Positions 5,926 to 7,549 of a stretch of 7,549 bases of DNA are shown here, piece by piece; position 1 is the stretch's first letter; every line of letters starts with the position of its first letter. This DNA comes from Acidimicrobiaceae bacterium (GTDB lineage Bacteria > Actinomycetota > Acidimicrobiia > Acidimicrobiales > MedAcidi-G1), in contig PACE01000004.1 of the NCBI GenBank assembly GCA_002699725.1, positions 119,052-126,600 of the forward strand. Direction: 5' to 3'. The translations under genes and the position numbers were made by a program. The notes under the pieces are model-generated. The model saw only the letters and a program-made list of their open reading frames with translations, was not told the origin of the DNA and ran no database searches.

Positions 5926-7203
5926 TCAGGCCGGCGTGAGCACCGGAGCCGACGGCGTGAACTCCACCGGCAGGTGCTTGATCCCGTTCACCAGGTTCAT
6001 GCGCAGGCGGTCGGCGGGGCCGGTGGCCTCGAGATCCGGGAGCCTCCGGGCCAGGCCCTCGAACATGATTTCGATCTCCAGTCGGGCCAGGTTCGCTCCG
6101 AGGCAGAAGTGGGCGCCGCCGCCACCAAATGCCAGGTGGTGGTTGGGCGTGCGCGTCAGGTCGAGGCGGTGTGGGTCTTCGTACACCTTCTCGTCGCGGT
6201 TGCCCGACGGGTACCAGAGGGTGACCTTGTCACCGGCCCGGATCGACTCACCACCCAGTCGGGTGTCGGCGGTGGCGGTGCGCCGGAAGTAGTTGACGGG
6301 ACTGGTGTGTCGGAGCACCTCATCGACGGCGACCGTGTCCATGCCCTGTTCGCGTACCCGCTGCCACTGGTCGGGGTGCTCCAGGAATGCCATCATCCCG
6401 AGGCTGATGGCATTCCTGGTCGTCTCGTTGCCCGCAACGATGAGCAACGTGAAAAAGAGGTCGCGCTCGAGGTCGGTGAGTTCGGCGACCGTGCCGTCAT
6501 CGAGCGTGACCCGTGCCTCGGTGAGCGCCGTCCACACGTCGTCGGCCGGCTCGGCACGCTTGCGGTCAGTCAGGTCGTGGGCGTACATCGCCATCTCGAT
6601 CACGGCCTTCTCGTACTCGCCCCCCGGTTGACTTGGATCGGCGGCGAACTCCGGGTCGCTGCCGCCGATGGTGCGGTTGCTCCATTCGAAGAGGAGCGCC
6701 CGGTCCGCATCGGGCACGCCGATGATGTCGGCGATCGCCATGAGTGGTAGTTCGGCGGACACCTGGGTGACGAAGTCGGCTTCGCCGACCTCGCAGACCT
6801 GGTCGAGGATGAGGTCGGTCCGGGTCCGCATCATGTCATCGAGGCGGCGGATCATGCGCGGGGTGAAGCCCGTGTTCACGAGCTTGCGGTAGCGGGTGTG
6901 TTGTGGTGGGTCGGTCATCACCATCTGGAGCCCGGGCCCGCGGCCGGGCTCGATGTCGGTGAGGGCGATGCCGCCGGCGCCCCCGCGCCCCGGGCCCGTC
7001 TGGTGCGAATAGAGGGTGCCGGCGCGGTGGACCTCGGTGATGTGCTCGTACGAGGACACCACCCAGAACGGCTCGGGTTCCTCATCGGTGGCGGGGTGGA
7101 GCCAGACCGGGTGCTCACGTCGCAGGGCGTCGAACCACTCGTGGGGCATCCGCTCGGCGAACACGTCCAGGTCGGTGAGGTCGATCTCGTCGAATATGCC
7201 CAT
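5926..7203 (-). CDS. Cytochrome P450, CYP124/CYP125-like
   Basis: A 425-aa class I P450. Landmarks: MTDPPQHTRYRKLVNTGF (96-113, helix C region), I-helix AGNETTRN (257-264) with E260-T261, EVLR (295-298, ExxR), SPVNYFRRTA (301-310), GDKVTLWYPSGNRDE (324-338), and the heme loop FGGGGAHFCLGANLARLEI (359-377) with ligand Cys367. The heme loop, the LWY-S-NRDE segment and the C-terminal VNGIKHLPVEF (405-415) closely match the CYP124/CYP125/CYP142 group, whose studied mycobacterial members hydroxylate the end of methyl-branched lipid or sterol side chains. That substrate class is therefore likely, not proven. The ATG at 7203 is preferred (MGIFDEIDL..., GAGG 9 bases upstream) over a TTG at 7257 that would add 18 low-complexity residues. 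It converges on the XRE-cupin gene and diverges from a lipoprotein gene. No redox partner gene is adjacent. Confidence 0.95.
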   Translation of the reverse strand: MGIFDEIDLTDLDVFAERMPHEWFDALRREHPVWLHPATDEEPEPFWVVSSYEHITEVHRAGTLYSHQTGPGRGGAGGIALTDIEPGRGPGLQMVMTDPPQHTRYRKLVNTGFTPRMIRRLDDMMRTRTDLILDQVCEVGEADFVTQVSAELPLMAIADIIGVPDADRALLFEWSNRTIGGSDPEFAADPSQPGGEYEKAVIEMAMYAHDLTDRKRAEPADDVWTALTEARVTLDDGTVAELTDLERDLFFTLLIVAGNETTRNAISLGMMAFLEHPDQWQRVREQGMDTVAVDEVLRHTSPVNYFRRTATADTRLGGESIRAGDKVTLWYPSGNRDEKVYEDPHRLDLTRTPNHHLAFGGGGAHFCLGANLARLEIEIMFEGLARRLPDLEATGPADRLRMNLVNGIKHLPVEFTPSAPVLTPA

Positions 7204-7488
7204 GTGGGGTTGCCTCGAAGTCGTCGTCGGGCTGTGGGGGCGGGGTCTGGCTCGCAAGGTACAGGAAGGACGTCCGGGTCTCCCTAGTGGACGGGTTGGG
7301 CCGCCGGGAAACCCGCTGTTTTCCCACTGATTATTGAACTTTCCTGCCAGTAGAGGTTTTGGTTGACACCAGAGGCCGATGCCATTACCTTGGCGCGAGA
7401 TCTAAGAGAGCGGCCTAAATCTGGGCGCGCTGTCGACGGTCATCCGGGGGTGAAATCGTCATCGCCGAACCAACTGAGGGGTATTTCG
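7204..7488. promoter_or_regulatory. Divergent intergenic region, P450 and lipoprotein genes
   Basis: 285 bp without a gene, more AT-rich toward its right half. Besides the strong plus-strand promoter listed separately, it contains a minus-strand TACCTT box (7261-7256) about 50 bases before the P450 start, without a recognisable -35; an 8-bp palindrome GGACGTCC (7268-7275); a perfect inverted repeat GGGAAA-N8-TTTCCC (7306-7325); and a purine-rich leader before the lipoprotein ATG. A dyad GCGCGAGAT (7393-7401) with ATCTGGGCGCGC (7419-7430; 3-base bulge) surrounds the predicted transcription start and could be an operator or a 5' hairpin. Functions are inferred from position. Confidence 0.4.
7363..7391 (+). 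promoter_or_regulatory. Near-consensus housekeeping-sigma promoter
   Basis: A perfect TTGACA -35 (7363-7368), a 17-bp spacer, and TACCTT as -10 (7386-7391). Transcription would start near 7397-7399, giving a 5' leader of about 90 bases before the lipoprotein start. A perfect -35 with ideal spacing is uncommon in GC-rich actinobacterial DNA and suggests strong basal expression. Confidence 0.75.
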
Positions 7489-7549
7489 ATGTTGAAGCGT
7501 TTGATCTTGATCCTTACGTCGCTGGCGCTCGTCGCGTCTGCCTGTGGTT
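7489..7549 (+). CDS. N-terminus of a lipoprotein (cut by window end)
   Basis: Only 20 codons are visible, beginning MLKRLILILTSLALVASACG. This is a bacterial lipoprotein signal: positive n-region (KR), a hydrophobic core (LILILTSLALVA), and a lipobox ending ASA-C19, where Cys19 would be diacylated and become the mature N-terminus on the outer face of the membrane. The ribosome site GAGGGG (7476-7481) sits 7 bases before the ATG, and the promoter TTGACA-N17-TACCTT lies about 100 bases upstream. Lipoproteins beginning this way next to catabolic genes are often ABC-transporter substrate-binding proteins, but nothing beyond the signal is in view, so the function is open. Confidence 0.85.
   Translation, partial: MLKRLILILTSLALVASACG

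Noticed and set aside
5911..6750. 279-codon plus-strand open frame
   Set aside because: It lies antisense to the CYP124/125-like P450, whose ExxR, I-helix and heme motifs are unambiguous.
1..7549. CRISPR arrays, tRNA, rRNA, insertion-sequence ends, phage genes
   Set aside because: I looked for regularly spaced repeats, cloverleaf-like segments, transposase motifs and terminal repeats by eye and saw none.

Overview
This 7.5 kb, high-GC window reads like an actinobacterial chromosome. Start codons are often GTG or ATG with G-rich Shine-Dalgarno sites, some genes have a TANNNT box only a few bases before the start (the leaderless pattern), and the gene content (two soluble bacterial-type P450s, a DUF2784 protein, an alkyl-sulfatase-like MBL protein) fits a metabolically versatile, possibly environmental, actinobacterium such as an Acidimicrobiia-type lineage. 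The taxonomic guess is inference only. I see no tRNA, rRNA, CRISPR array or insertion sequence.

Left end (1-322): a broken, frameshifted and truncated N-terminal remnant of a TauD/TfdA-like dioxygenase gene on the + strand. It runs straight into the 3' end of a minus-strand operon.

Minus-strand operon (3747 down to 319): five tightly packed genes in the order FAD-dependent amine oxidoreductase (DAO/sarcosine-oxidase type) -> cytochrome P450 (ATGA overlap) -> 61-aa eight-cysteine zinc-ribbon protein (14 bp gap) -> DUF167/YggU protein (16 bp gap) -> DUF2784 membrane protein (43 bp gap).

Divergent from it, across an 87-bp regulatory region with nested inverted repeats, is a + strand gene for a 417-aa alkyl-sulfatase-like MBL-fold protein (3835-5088). 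It has lost almost every metal ligand and is probably a pseudoenzyme or a repurposed member. After a 170-bp leader comes a XRE-HTH plus cupin regulator (5259-5870), the best local candidate for controlling the cluster. A short upstream ORF overlaps the regulator's start by ATGA.

Convergent to the regulator is a second P450 of CYP124/CYP125 type (7203-5926, minus). A 285-bp divergent intergenic region follows, holding a near-consensus TTGACA-N17-TACCTT promoter that drives the first 20 codons of a lipoprotein gene cut off by the window end.

Together the locus looks like an accessory catabolic cluster: amine oxidation and hydroxylation of an unknown small organic substrate, sensed by a cupin-type regulator, with a possible lipoprotein uptake component. 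The substrate cannot be read from sequence. The most unusual element is the metal-ligand-stripped MBL protein that keeps a full-length, intact frame.
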